Shown: piece by piece, positions 43,034-51,249 of the stretch
How positions within the stretch are numbered: the first letter of the stretch is position 1
Layout of the letters: each line of letters begins with the position of its first letter
Program-made: the position numbers and the translations under genes
The notes under the pieces: generated by a model
Seen by the model: the letters and a program-made list of their open reading frames with translations, nothing else
Told to the model about the DNA's origin: nothing
Databases searched by the model: none
NCBI GenBank assembly: GCA_022484685.1
Contig: JAKVKY010000004.1
Span: 25,644-89,643, forward strand
From: Acidaminococcaceae bacterium
GTDB lineage: Bacteria > Bacillota > Negativicutes > Acidaminococcales > Acidaminococcaceae
Length of the DNA: 64,000 nucleotides
Direction: 5' to 3'

Positions 43034-43049
43034 AGGGAAGGTGAGGCAG

Positions 43050-43805
43050 ATGATGCTCCGGGTGGAGAACCTGCATAAATTTTTTGGCGCCAACGAAGTC
43101 TTGAAAGGCGTCAGCCTGGAAGTGGACAAGGGGGACGTGGTGGTGATATTGGGACCCAGCGGCAGCGGCAAGACCACCCTCCTGCGCAGCATTAATTTTT
43201 TGGAAACCGCAGAGCAGGGGACGCTGCAGTTTGACGATCTGCATATTCATTTTCCGGAAGCGGAGAAAAAACAGATTCGGGAAGTACGGATGCGGACCGG
43301 CTTTGTCTTTCAGAATTACAATTTGTTTTTAAACAAGACGGCTTTGGCAAATGTTACCGAAGGTTTGATCACCGCCAGGAAATTGCCCCGGGCGGAAGCG
43401 GAACAGATTGGCCGGGCCGCTTTGCAAAAAGTCGGCCTGGGCGACCGGATGGAATATTATCCCCAGCAGCTGAGCGGCGGTCAGCAGCAAAGGGTGGGCA
43501 TCGCCCGCGCCATCGCCACCAACCCGGAAGTAATTTTTTTTGACGAACCCACGTCAGCCCTGGACCCGGAATTAATCGGCGAGGTACTGGCCGTCATGAA
43601 GAAGCTGGCCCGGGAAGGTACTACCATGGTGGTGGTGACCCACGAGATGAGCTTTGCCCAGAGCGTGGCCAACAAGGTCATCTTCATGGCCGGCGGGGTG
43701 GTGGTGGAAGAAGGGACGCCCCGGCAGATTTTTACCGCGGCCCGGGAAGAGAGGACAAAGCAGTTTTTACGTCGAATTAACAGAGAGGTTGAATATATAA
43801 TTTGA
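43050..43805 (+). CDS. Amino acid (cystine-type) ABC transporter ATPase
   Basis: A 251-residue ATPase with Walker [13 protein letters not shown]-loop FVFQNYNLF, signature [15 protein letters not shown], Walker [14 protein letters not shown] and H-loop VVVTHEM. It belongs to the GlnQ/TcyC group. Two tandem ATGs (43050, 43053) follow GAAGGTGAGG; GTG 43041 overlaps that site and is rejected. The gene is 16 bp after the permease. Confidence 0.93.
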   Translation: MMLRVENLHKFFGANEVLKGVSLEVDKGDVVVILGPSGSGKTTLLRSINFLETAEQGTLQFDDLHIHFPEAEKKQIREVRMRTGFVFQNYNLFLNKTALANVTEGLITARKLPRAEAEQIGRAALQKVGLGDRMEYYPQQLSGGQQQRVGIARAIATNPEVIFFDEPTSALDPELIGEVLAVMKKLAREGTTMVVVTHEMSFAQSVANKVIFMAGGVVVEEGTPRQIFTAAREERTKQFLRRINREVEYII

Positions 43806-43824
43806 AGAGACGGTGGTGACACAG

Positions 43825-44970
43825 ATGACACAGCTTACTTGGGAGGGGTTGGATAAGCAGGGTTTGTTCCGGTGGTTCCATCAGCATCCGGAACTGGGCC
43901 ATGCGGAAAAGGCCACGACGGCCAGGCTTAAAGCAATTTTACAGCAGGCTGGCTTAACTTTCCTGCCCTGGCAGCTGCCTACCGGGCTGGCGGTGGCCAT
44001 TGACGGAGCGCAGCCGGGTAAGACGGCGCTCTTGCGTGCGGATATCGATGCTCTGCCTATTACGGAAAAAACAGAGCTGGCCTATAAATCTCAGAATCCC
44101 GGTTGCATGCATGCCTGCGGCCACGATTTTCATATGACGGCGGTGCTGGGAGCGGCCCTGCTGTTGCAGGCGCAGCGTGCTAAACTGCACGGCCGGGTGC
44201 TGGTCGTGTTTCAGCCGGCGGAGGAAACCAGCGGCGGCGCCGCCGAAGTTTTACAAGGCGGTATCGCCCGGGGTGTCAGCGAATACTGGGGCCTGCATGT
44301 GACCAACGCTTTGCCGGTGGGGACCCTGGGTCTCAGCAGCGGCAGCGTCATGGCTTCCGTGGATAGTTTTAAGGTGACGGTGACGGGGAAGGGAACCCAC
44401 GGGGCGACTCCCGAAAAGGGGAACAACCCGCTGCCCATCCTGGCAGCCCTGGTGCAGGAACTGCCGGTACTGGCCCAGCGCAAGGCAGATCCGCTCCATG
44501 CTAAAGTTTTGAGTATCACCCATGTGGAGGGCGGCAACACATGGAACGTGATCCCGGAAACGGCTTTCCTGGAAGGAACTTTGCGTTGCCAGGACCCGGA
44601 AGACCGGGCGGTGGTCAAGCAGGCTTTTTATACGTTTGTAGAAAAATATACGGCGGCACGGGGAGCCCGGAGCGAAATTTTATGGCACCGGGGACCGGCG
44701 CCGGTGGTCAACGATACGGAACTGATAGAATTTGCCGCTGAGTTAGCGCGGCACAACGGCTGGCAGGTGCGGCCGGTGGAACTGAGCATGGCCGGCGATG
44801 ATTTTAGCTATTACAAGGAGCTGGGTGCTCCGGGCGCTTTAAGTGCCTACATGAAGATCGGCGTGGGCGGCGCGCATCCCATTCATGATCCGGCCTTTCA
44901 GGCGGACCCGGCGGCGCTGGAACCAACGGCGCAGTTTTTAGCGGCGCTGCTGACCGCCAGGTTACAATAA
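43825..44970 (+). CDS. M20D-family amidohydrolase (N-acyl amino acid deacylase)
   Basis: The 381-residue cytosolic zinc enzyme carries the metal-binding segments GCMHACGHDFHMTAVLG and VVFQPAEETSGGAAEVLQGG, and WGLHVTNALPVGTLGL of the HipO/IAA-amino acid hydrolase group. Members remove N-acyl groups from amino acids. In B. subtilis an M20 protein is encoded with Tcy transporters for S-modified cysteine use, so N-acetyl-cysteine conjugates are reasonable substrates here (inference). ATG 43825 is preferred over GTG 43813. It begins 19 bp after the ATPase gene. Confidence 0.9.
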   Translation: MTQLTWEGLDKQGLFRWFHQHPELGHAEKATTARLKAILQQAGLTFLPWQLPTGLAVAIDGAQPGKTALLRADIDALPITEKTELAYKSQNPGCMHACGHDFHMTAVLGAALLLQAQRAKLHGRVLVVFQPAEETSGGAAEVLQGGIARGVSEYWGLHVTNALPVGTLGLSSGSVMASVDSFKVTVTGKGTHGATPEKGNNPLPILAALVQELPVLAQRKADPLHAKVLSITHVEGGNTWNVIPETAFLEGTLRCQDPEDRAVVKQAFYTFVEKYTAARGARSEILWHRGPAPVVNDTELIEFAAELARHNGWQVRPVELSMAGDDFSYYKELGAPGALSAYMKIGVGGAHPIHDPAFQADPAALEPTAQFLAALLTARLQ

Positions 44971-45001
44971 AAATTTAGCTACGCAAAATGGAGGCTGTGA
45001 G

Positions 45002-46183
45002 ATGAGTATAGATTTTGACCAGGTTATTGAACGGCGCGGCACGGACTGTATTAAATATGATGCGGCTGTGGCCAGAGGCAAGCCGGAAGGTCTGCTGCCC
45101 TTTTGGGTGGCCGATATGGATTTTAAAGCGCCGGATCCGGTCCTGGCTGCTTTGCGGCGCCGGGTGGACCAGGGTATTTTTGGTTACAGCGATCCGGAGC
45201 CGGCGCGCTACTTTGCGCCGCTGCAAAAATGGTACCAATCCCATCATGACTGGACGCCGGAGCAAAACTGGCTGGTGAAGACGCCGGGCGTAGTTTTTGC
45301 CCTGGCCACGGCGGTCAAAGCTTTTACCAAACCCGGGGACAGCGTGCTTATCCAGCAGCCGGTTTATTATCCGTTCAGCGCCGTTATTATCAATAACGGC
45401 CGCCGGCTGGTGAACAGTCCGCTGGTTTTACAGGACGGTGTTTACCACATAGATTTTGCGGATTTCGAAAAGAAGATCGTGGAAAACCAGGTCAAGCTGT
45501 TTATCCTGTGCAGTCCTCATAATCCGGTGGGCCGGGTGTGGAGTGCGGCGGAACTTCGCCGCTTGGGCGATATCTGCCTGCAGCATCAGGTCCTGGTGGT
45601 GGCGGACGAAATCCATGACGATTTTGTCTGGCCCGGTTTTAAACATACGGTATATGCCAGCCTGGGAGAAAAATATGCCCGGCAGGCGGTGGTGTGCACG
45701 GCACCCAGTAAAACTTTTAATCTGGCCGGTCTCCAGGTTTCCAATATCTTTATTCCTGATCCGGACCTGCGGCAAAAGTTTGCCGACGAGATTACGCGCG
45801 TAGGCTACAGCCAGTTAAATACTTTGGGCCTGGTGGCGTGCGAGGCTGCCTACCGGGACGGTGAAGCATGGTTAACCGCGCTCAAAGCTTATCTGCTGGA
45901 GAATTTAAATTTTACCCGCCGCTTCCTGCAGGAAAATTTACCCCGGATTAAATTAATTGAGCCCCAGGGCACCTATTTGTTGTGGCTGGATTTCCGGGCG
46001 CTGGGTTTAGACGAGGCCCAGCGGGAAGCTTTACTGCTGCAAAAAGCCAAGGTGTGGCTGGACAGCGGCGCCATGTTCGGCAAGGACGGCGACGGTTTTG
46101 AACGCTGGAACATCACCTGTCCCCGGGTAACATTGAAACAGGGACTGCAAGCTTTGGCCGCCGCGGTGCACAAACTTCCGTAA
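45002..46183 (+). CDS. PatB/MalY-type PLP-dependent C-S lyase (cystathionine beta-lyase)
   Basis: The 393-residue fold type I PLP enzyme has the MalY/PatB signatures LPFWVADMDFKAPDPVLAAL, FGYSDPEPARYF, LCSPHNPVGRVW, VVADEIHDDFVW and the Schiff-base lysine in TAPSKTFNLAGLQ. Members split cystathionine or cysteine S-conjugates to a thiol, pyruvate and ammonia. As last gene of the cystine-type transport operon it would release sulfur from imported, deacylated substrates. Some MalY proteins also act as transcription modulators. ATG 45002 follows GGAGG. Confidence 0.92.
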   Translation: MSIDFDQVIERRGTDCIKYDAAVARGKPEGLLPFWVADMDFKAPDPVLAALRRRVDQGIFGYSDPEPARYFAPLQKWYQSHHDWTPEQNWLVKTPGVVFALATAVKAFTKPGDSVLIQQPVYYPFSAVIINNGRRLVNSPLVLQDGVYHIDFADFEKKIVENQVKLFILCSPHNPVGRVWSAAELRRLGDICLQHQVLVVADEIHDDFVWPGFKHTVYASLGEKYARQAVVCTAPSKTFNLAGLQVSNIFIPDPDLRQKFADEITRVGYSQLNTLGLVACEAAYRDGEAWLTALKAYLLENLNFTRRFLQENLPRIKLIEPQGTYLLWLDFRALGLDEAQREALLLQKAKVWLDSGAMFGKDGDGFERWNITCPRVTLKQGLQALAAAVHKLP

Positions 46184-46186
46184 ACG

Positions 46187-46256
46187 CCAAGTGTGGCGGC
46201 GTTAGAAATTATGGCAGCGCTCCAAAGTGTGGCGGCGTCAGAATTATGGCGGCGTT
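46187..46256 (+). repeat. Tandem duplication of a 35-bp unit
   Basis: CCAA(A)GTGTGGCGGCGT..GAA(A)TTATGGC.GCGYT occurs twice back to back (46187-46221 and 46222-46256) with small indels. It lies between the C-S lyase stop and the terminator. Confidence 0.75.
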
Positions 46257-46279
46257 AAAAAATTTCCAACTAAAAATTA

Positions 46280-46314
46280 AGGACGTGGAAAAAATTTCCA
46301 CGTCCTATTTTTGT
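46280..46314. terminator. Bidirectional terminator between the C-S lyase and dipeptidase genes
   Basis: AGGACGTGGAAA pairs with TTTCCACGTCCT; ATTTTTG follows on plus and TTAATTTTTA on minus. Confidence 0.85.
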
Positions 46315-46375
46315 GCGCCGTTTAAATTTTAGGAAAGCGTTTTTGCAAAGCGTTCAGTAAATTGGTTGGCTGGTT

Positions 46376-47323
46376 TTATAACACGCGCTGCAAATAGTTT
46401 AAGCAATTCTGGTGGGTAATTTTGGCGACGGTTTGGTCACCGAACTTCTTGGTTAAAAGTTCCACCAGCGGGACAAGATCCTGCACGCCCTGAATATCCA
46501 CGGGCGTATGGTCGATGCCGTCGAAATCGGTGCCGAAACCTACATGGTCGTCGTCGCCTAACAGGTCCAGCATGTAGGCGAGATGTTTATAAATGCTTTC
46601 GCTGCTGGCCTGATGGTAATCTTTTTCCAGGAAGTCGGCGTAAAAGTTGATGCCGATGAAGCCGTTATTTTTGCCCAGGGCCTTGATTTGCTCGTCGTTT
46701 AGATTGCGGGGTTGGTCGCAGAGACTATAGGCGTTAGAGTGGGTGGCGATGATCGGTTTGCTGCTGGTGGCCAGCGTATCCCAGAAACCGTAGGTGGACA
46801 TATGGGAAACATCCACCGCCATACCCAGCCGGTTCATCTCGGCTACAACCTGGCGGCCAAAAGTGGTGAGTCCGCCCTTGGTGCAGTCTTCGTTGACGCC
46901 GTCGGCGATGTCGTTGCGGTTGCTCCAGACTAAAGTCAGGGCCCGCACGCCCAGCTCGTAGTACATCCGCAGGGCGGCTAAGCTGCCGCCCAGGGCGCCG
47001 CCTTCTTCGATAGCCAGCAGCGGATTAAATTTATGCTGCAAAGCTGCGGTCGCGTCGGCTTTGGTCAGGATCGGATGCACGTCCACGCCCCGGGCCGCTA
47101 ATTTTTTTAATTCCGTTTTATATTTGTCCAGGAGGGTCAGGGTGTAACGGATGCCGCCGTGATAGCGGAACTGCTCCGTAGGGATGAAGAGGGCGCAGAA
47201 TTGTAAGCCGCCGCCGTTCTTGAGGATCCGTTCCACATCTATATGCTGCTTGTTAGCAAAGAAATCTACCTCGTTTTTATACAGCTCGCTGATTGTATCG
47301 CAATGGGTATCACAAATAAACAT
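46376..47323 (-). CDS. M19-family (membrane-type) dipeptidase
   Basis: The 316-residue zinc hydrolase has the M19 motifs FICDTHCDTISELY (metal His/Asp), LAIEEGGALGGSL (bridging Glu), VDVSHMSTYGFWD, PIIATHSNAYSLCDQPRNL and HVGFGTDFDGIDH. Bacterial members cleave dipeptides, often with a C-terminal D-residue, and can hydrolyse Cys-Gly from glutathione breakdown. There is no signal peptide, so it is cytosolic. ATG 47323 follows GGAGG; the longer start at 47338 overlaps that site. It is monocistronic and converges on the sulfur operon. Confidence 0.92.
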   Translation of the reverse strand: MFICDTHCDTISELYKNEVDFFANKQHIDVERILKNGGGLQFCALFIPTEQFRYHGGIRYTLTLLDKYKTELKKLAARGVDVHPILTKADATAALQHKFNPLLAIEEGGALGGSLAALRMYYELGVRALTLVWSNRNDIADGVNEDCTKGGLTTFGRQVVAEMNRLGMAVDVSHMSTYGFWDTLATSSKPIIATHSNAYSLCDQPRNLNDEQIKALGKNNGFIGINFYADFLEKDYHQASSESIYKHLAYMLDLLGDDDHVGFGTDFDGIDHTPVDIQGVQDLVPLVELLTKKFGDQTVAKITHQNCLNYLQRVL

Positions 47324-47422
47324 TTCTACCGCCTCCACTAATTTCTTGTGCTTATTATAACATACAGAGCCGGTTCCTGGCTTCTGAAATAGTAGTGTGA
47401 ATTATGAAACTTAAAACATTAT

Positions 47423-47456
47423 TTGATAGCTTAGTACGGGGGGCGTATGTTATAAT
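47423..47456 (+). promoter_or_regulatory. Promoter of the binding lipoprotein / diguanylate cyclase pair
   Basis: TTGATA (47423-47428) and TATGTT (47445-47450) are 16 bp apart; a better -10, TATAAT (47451-47456), overlaps but gives a 22-bp gap. Confidence 0.5.
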
Positions 47457-47483
47457 AATTAATATTAAGAGGAGGATGCGGGG

Positions 47484-48791
47484 ATGAAACGGTACGGACT
47501 CCTGCTCCTGGCAGTAGTGCTCTTGCTGTTGTCAGGCTGCTGCCCACAAGTACAAACTCCACAGGAAAAACCGGAAACGCCAGCCGGTGTCACCACCATC
47601 AACTGGTATTATTTTCCTGTCTTCGCGCCCCGTCCCACGGCGGCCGGTTCCTACGAACAGGATGCTATCCGGAAATTTGAGGCGGCACATCCCCACATCC
47701 GGGTCAACCCGGTGCCGATTGCTTTTGATACCGGGCCGGAAAAACTGGAATACGCCCTGGACAAGGGCTTGTGCGATGTAATCTTTGACGCCCCGGGCCG
47801 GATCGTGACTTACGGCCGGGCGGGTAAACTTTTAACTTTAAATAAACTTTTTGACGAGCAGCTGCGGCAGGAGCCGGAGAATAAGGTTATCCTGGCCGCC
47901 TGCGGCGTCAACGAACGGATGTATCTCTATCCTCTCAGCACCTCGCCTTTCTACATGGCCTTTAACAAACAGATGCTGGCGGCTTCCGGCAAGGCGGATT
48001 TAGTACGGGAAGGCTGGACCCGGGAAGATTTTGTGCAGGTGCTGCAGGCTTTGCATCAGGCCGGTTTTGTGCCGGGGACGATTTTCTGCTACGGCCAGGG
48101 CGGCGATCAGGCTACCCGGGCTTTGGTCAGCAATTTGTACGGCGGCGCGGTCATCGCTCCCGATTTACAAAGTTATACTTTAAATCAACCTCAGGGCGTG
48201 GCGGCTTTGAACTTTATCCAGCAGGCGGTGCAAAAAGGCTGGCTGCTGAACGGCTCCCTGCTTACCGGTACCGATGACCTGGAGAATTTTGCCAACGGAC
48301 GCAGCGCTTTTACCATCTTATGGAGCGGCGCCCAGCAGAGCGCTTATCAGCGGCAGCTTTCCGGCCGGGGCATCCAGGTGGTAGAGGTACCGTTCCCGGC
48401 GCCGGAGGGCAAACCCCGGCTGGAATATCTGGTGAACGGTTTTGCCGCGGTGCGGAGCGGGAACGATGCCCGGGAAGCGGCGGCGCTGCAGTTTATTAAA
48501 TTTATGTGCGACGACCCGCACATGGGCCGGAGCAATGTGCTGCAAACCGGCGGCATTCCGGTACGGGCCGCTTTTAAGGATGTGCATGTGGAGGCCCGGA
48601 TGCTGAAAATTGCATCCTGGACCAAATACTATGCGCCGTATTACAACAACGTGGTAGGTTTCAGCCAGATGCGGGTGTACTGGTACCAGATGCTGCAGTC
48701 GCTGCTGCGGCAGACCAAGACGCCGGAGGCGGCGGCCCGTGATTTTACAGATTTGGCTGATCAGACTTTAAAAGTAAAGCCGTCTTTTTAA
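47484..48791 (+). CDS. Extracellular solute-binding lipoprotein (family 1), orphan
   Basis: The 435-residue protein has a lipobox (LLLLSGCC) and the sugar-type binding fold: INWYYFPVFAPRP, YEQDAIRKFEAAHPHIRVN, LYPLSTSPFYMAFNKQML, GRSAFTILWSG and PEAAARDFTD. No permease or ATPase is adjacent. Instead a dCache diguanylate cyclase gene follows 43 bp later, so the binding protein may present a ligand to the cyclase's external sensor rather than to a transporter, or may share a distant transporter. ATG 47484 follows GAGGAGG. Confidence 0.83.
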   Translation: MKRYGLLLLAVVLLLLSGCCPQVQTPQEKPETPAGVTTINWYYFPVFAPRPTAAGSYEQDAIRKFEAAHPHIRVNPVPIAFDTGPEKLEYALDKGLCDVIFDAPGRIVTYGRAGKLLTLNKLFDEQLRQEPENKVILAACGVNERMYLYPLSTSPFYMAFNKQMLAASGKADLVREGWTREDFVQVLQALHQAGFVPGTIFCYGQGGDQATRALVSNLYGGAVIAPDLQSYTLNQPQGVAALNFIQQAVQKGWLLNGSLLTGTDDLENFANGRSAFTILWSGAQQSAYQRQLSGRGIQVVEVPFPAPEGKPRLEYLVNGFAAVRSGNDAREAAALQFIKFMCDDPHMGRSNVLQTGGIPVRAAFKDVHVEARMLKIASWTKYYAPYYNNVVGFSQMRVYWYQMLQSLLRQTKTPEAAARDFTDLADQTLKVKPSF

Positions 48792-48834
48792 GACGGAGTA
48801 AAAACAGGGCCGGGAGGTCTGAAGGAGGAAGCCC

Positions 48835-50694
48835 ATGAAACACCGGGTGCGCCCCTACATCATCATAACGCTGGTTTTAGCAGCCCTCGGGATTGGCGCT
48901 TTCTTTACGTTTGCGTCGGCCTTGTTTGATTATGCCAAAGACGATAGTAAGCTGGCCATGCAGACTTTTGTGGATAACGAGATCCGCAGCATGGCGACGG
49001 AGCTGAAAGCGGCTACGGAACAGATTCAGATTATCGCCGCGTCCCTGACGGAGACCACGGATTTTGCCAACCCGGCCGTTTTGCGACGGGTTCAGGAATA
49101 TCATAACCAGACCCATTTTAAAAATTTACTGGTAGCGGGCCCGGACGGCAGGGCTTTTGACGATACGGGACGGCAGTTTCAGGTAGCGGACCGGCCGGCG
49201 GTACAAAGAGCATTGTTAGGCGAGACCGGCATTTATGAAGGCACGGATATCAGCGGCCAGAAAACAATTTTGCTCTCCAGTCCGGTGATTAAGGACGGAC
49301 GGGTGACGGGCGTGGTGGTAGGCGAATACGATTTGTTCGCCCTGTACCAGATCATTAACATGGAAAAGCGGCACTGGGAAAGTTACGCGGCGCTGATTAA
49401 CAGCAGCGGCGATTTCCTGATCCGGGCCGACAGCGATAACCGCCTGGTCAAAAAAGGCGATAATCTTTTTGCGGCCATGCAAGGTCTGCAGTTTAAGAGC
49501 GGCAGCAGTTTAGACCGGCTGCTGCAGGACATGCATGTGAAAAAATCCGGCTTTTGCGAATACGGCGACGGCGCCAGCAAACGGGTCATGTATTACGGAC
49601 CGGTGGGGATTAACGACTGGTATCTGGTCAAGGTCCATACCGACGTCATGATCCAGGAGGACATCGCGCCCATCAAGCAGATGGTGCAGAAACTTTCCCT
49701 GGTCCTGGCTGCGGTGCTGGTACTGCTGGCACTGGTGGTTTATCATGGCTTGTATAATCTGCGGCGGGCCCAGCACGCAGAAGCGCTGCGGTTTAAGACT
49801 GTGGCGGATAATATTCCCGGCGGCGTAGCCGAGCTGGTCCTGGCCAAGGAGTTAAAGGTGAGGTATGCCAACGAAACTTTCTACCGGTTACTGGACTGCC
49901 CGGAAGCGGAATTTATGAACGAGAAGATTGCCGGGTATCTGTCCCGGATCCTGCCGGAACGGACTTTTGCGCAGCTGCGGACGGTGATTGACCAGGCGGT
50001 GCAGGCCAAACATGTCTTTAGCTTTGATTTTGTCCTGCCGGCGGCTACGGCTAAGCCCAAGTGGCTGAATCTGAACGGCCGCATCATCGCCAGAGGTAAA
50101 CAGGGCTTAATCCTGCAGACGGTGCTGATGGATGTGACCGCGGAAAAAGAACGTCTGGCAGCCGTGGAGGCACAAAGCAAGCTGGATGAGATGACGGGTA
50201 TTTACAATAAGATTTCGGCCCAGCATCTGGTCAAAGACCGGACGGAAGCAGCCGATTCGGTAATCTGGGGCGCCCTGGTGGTCATGGATATCGACCGCTT
50301 CAAAGGGGTCAACGATCATTTCGGCCATCTGGTGGGCGACGAGGTCATCACCAAGATCGGCGCGGTGCTGAAAGATTATTTTAAGCTGCCGGATATTGCC
50401 GGCCGGGTGGGCGGCGATGAATTTATCATCTACGTGGATCATGTGTCAGGTTACAATCAGATCAGCCTGATCCTGCATCAGCTGCAGGGCGCCATCAAGG
50501 CTCTGCGTTTTTCGGATCCCAAGCTGCACATTACCTGCTGCATGGGTTGTGTCTGCGGTCCGCGCTATGCTTTCCGGGAGTATAACCAGGCCTTTGAACT
50601 GGCGGACAAGAACCTGTACGTGGCAAAGAACAGGAACCGGGGCGACCTGGAAATTACTTTCCTGGACGATGCCAGCTGGGGACCTTTGAATTAA
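48835..50694 (+). CDS. Membrane diguanylate cyclase with dCache, PAS and GGDEF domains
   Basis: The 619-residue protein has two membrane helices (about 8-30 and 283-306) enclosing an external dCache-type sensor domain (RALLGETGIYEGTDISGQKT, SSPVIKDGRVTGVVVGEYD). A cytosolic PAS-like domain (about 320-430) and a GGDEF domain follow, with MDIDRFKGVNDHFGHLVGDE and an intact GGDEF at 526-530. It should make cyclic di-GMP from GTP in response to an external ligand. No clear RxxD product-inhibition site is seen before the motif. ATG 48835 follows GGAGGAAG. Confidence 0.9.
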   Translation: MKHRVRPYIIITLVLAALGIGAFFTFASALFDYAKDDSKLAMQTFVDNEIRSMATELKAATEQIQIIAASLTETTDFANPAVLRRVQEYHNQTHFKNLLVAGPDGRAFDDTGRQFQVADRPAVQRALLGETGIYEGTDISGQKTILLSSPVIKDGRVTGVVVGEYDLFALYQIINMEKRHWESYAALINSSGDFLIRADSDNRLVKKGDNLFAAMQGLQFKSGSSLDRLLQDMHVKKSGFCEYGDGASKRVMYYGPVGINDWYLVKVHTDVMIQEDIAPIKQMVQKLSLVLAAVLVLLALVVYHGLYNLRRAQHAEALRFKTVADNIPGGVAELVLAKELKVRYANETFYRLLDCPEAEFMNEKIAGYLSRILPERTFAQLRTVIDQAVQAKHVFSFDFVLPAATAKPKWLNLNGRIIARGKQGLILQTVLMDVTAEKERLAAVEAQSKLDEMTGIYNKISAQHLVKDRTEAADSVIWGALVVMDIDRFKGVNDHFGHLVGDEVITKIGAVLKDYFKLPDIAGRVGGDEFIIYVDHVSGYNQISLILHQLQGAIKALRFSDPKLHITCCMGCVCGPRYAFREYNQAFELADKNLYVAKNRNRGDLEITFLDDASWGPLN

Positions 50695-50753
50695 GCCGGC
50701 GGAAAAATTGACGTACCGACACAATTTAGGAAAAAGTAAAAATCTAGAAAAAA

Positions 50754-50790
50754 ACTGCGTGGAGCGGTTAAGTTCCACGCAGTAATTTTT
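50754..50790. terminator. Bidirectional terminator between the cyclase and DtxR-family genes
   Basis: ACTGCGTGGA and TCCACGCAGT form the stem, with AATTTTTTATTTT on plus and TTTTTTT on minus. Confidence 0.85.
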
Positions 50791-51158
50791 TATTTTGGTT
50801 TCAGCGCCCGCTTGATGCCGGCAAAGGTTTCCGGGCTGATAATATGTTCGATGCGGCAGGCATCTTTTTCGGCAATGTCTTCCGGGATGTCCAGCTTGTC
50901 TACAAAAAAGCGGGTCAAAGTTTTATGGCGCTCGAAAACGCCGCTGGCGATTTTTAAACCTGCATCGGTGAAGAGGATCTCGCCGTCAGGTTCGATCGTG
51001 ATATATTTATCTTTTTTCAGGATGCCCATGGCCCGGCTGATACTGGCTTTGGAAAAACCCATCTTCGTGGCTACGTCGATGGAACGGACCTTCCCTTTTT
51101 CTTCCCGGAGTTCCAGGATGGTTTCCAGGTACATTTCTCCTGATTCTAAGAGCGGCAT
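50790..51158 (-). CDS. DtxR/MntR-family metal-dependent regulator
   Basis: The 122-residue protein has the DtxR helix-turn-helix (SGEMYLETILELREEKGKVRS, VATKMGFSKASISRAMGILKKDKYI) and the metal/dimer domain (SGVFERHKTLTRFFVDKL, AEKDACRIEHIISPETF) with Cys, Glu and His ligands in the standard places. It lacks an SH3-like C-terminal domain, as in MntR. Such proteins use Mn2+ or Fe2+ as corepressor for metal uptake genes. ATG 51158 follows GGGAGGAAA. The nearby ferric-class transporter at 52.6 kb is a possible target, but I see no matching operator. Confidence 0.9.
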   Translation of the reverse strand: MPLLESGEMYLETILELREEKGKVRSIDVATKMGFSKASISRAMGILKKDKYITIEPDGEILFTDAGLKIASGVFERHKTLTRFFVDKLDIPEDIAEKDACRIEHIISPETFAGIKRALKPK

Positions 51159-51225
51159 AGTATTTCCTCCCACAATATACATCTATTTTAACATCCCTGC
51201 CCTGTCTCTTCAAGTGTCTTCATGT

Positions 51226-51231
51226 TATAAT
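51226..51231 (+). promoter_or_regulatory. -10 element of the FkbM methyltransferase gene
   Basis: TATAAT is only 18 bases before ATG 51250, so the mRNA leader would be very short and would start at about the ribosome site. No clear -35 is visible. Confidence 0.45.
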
Positions 51232-51249
51232 GAGGCAAAGGAGCTTAAC

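Noticed and set aside
47431..47456. Third site of the ACTGAGG dyad regulon (TTAGTACGG before the 47484 gene)
   Set aside because: Only the right arm is partly matched, the left arm is missing, and the -10 is 11 bp away instead of 17.
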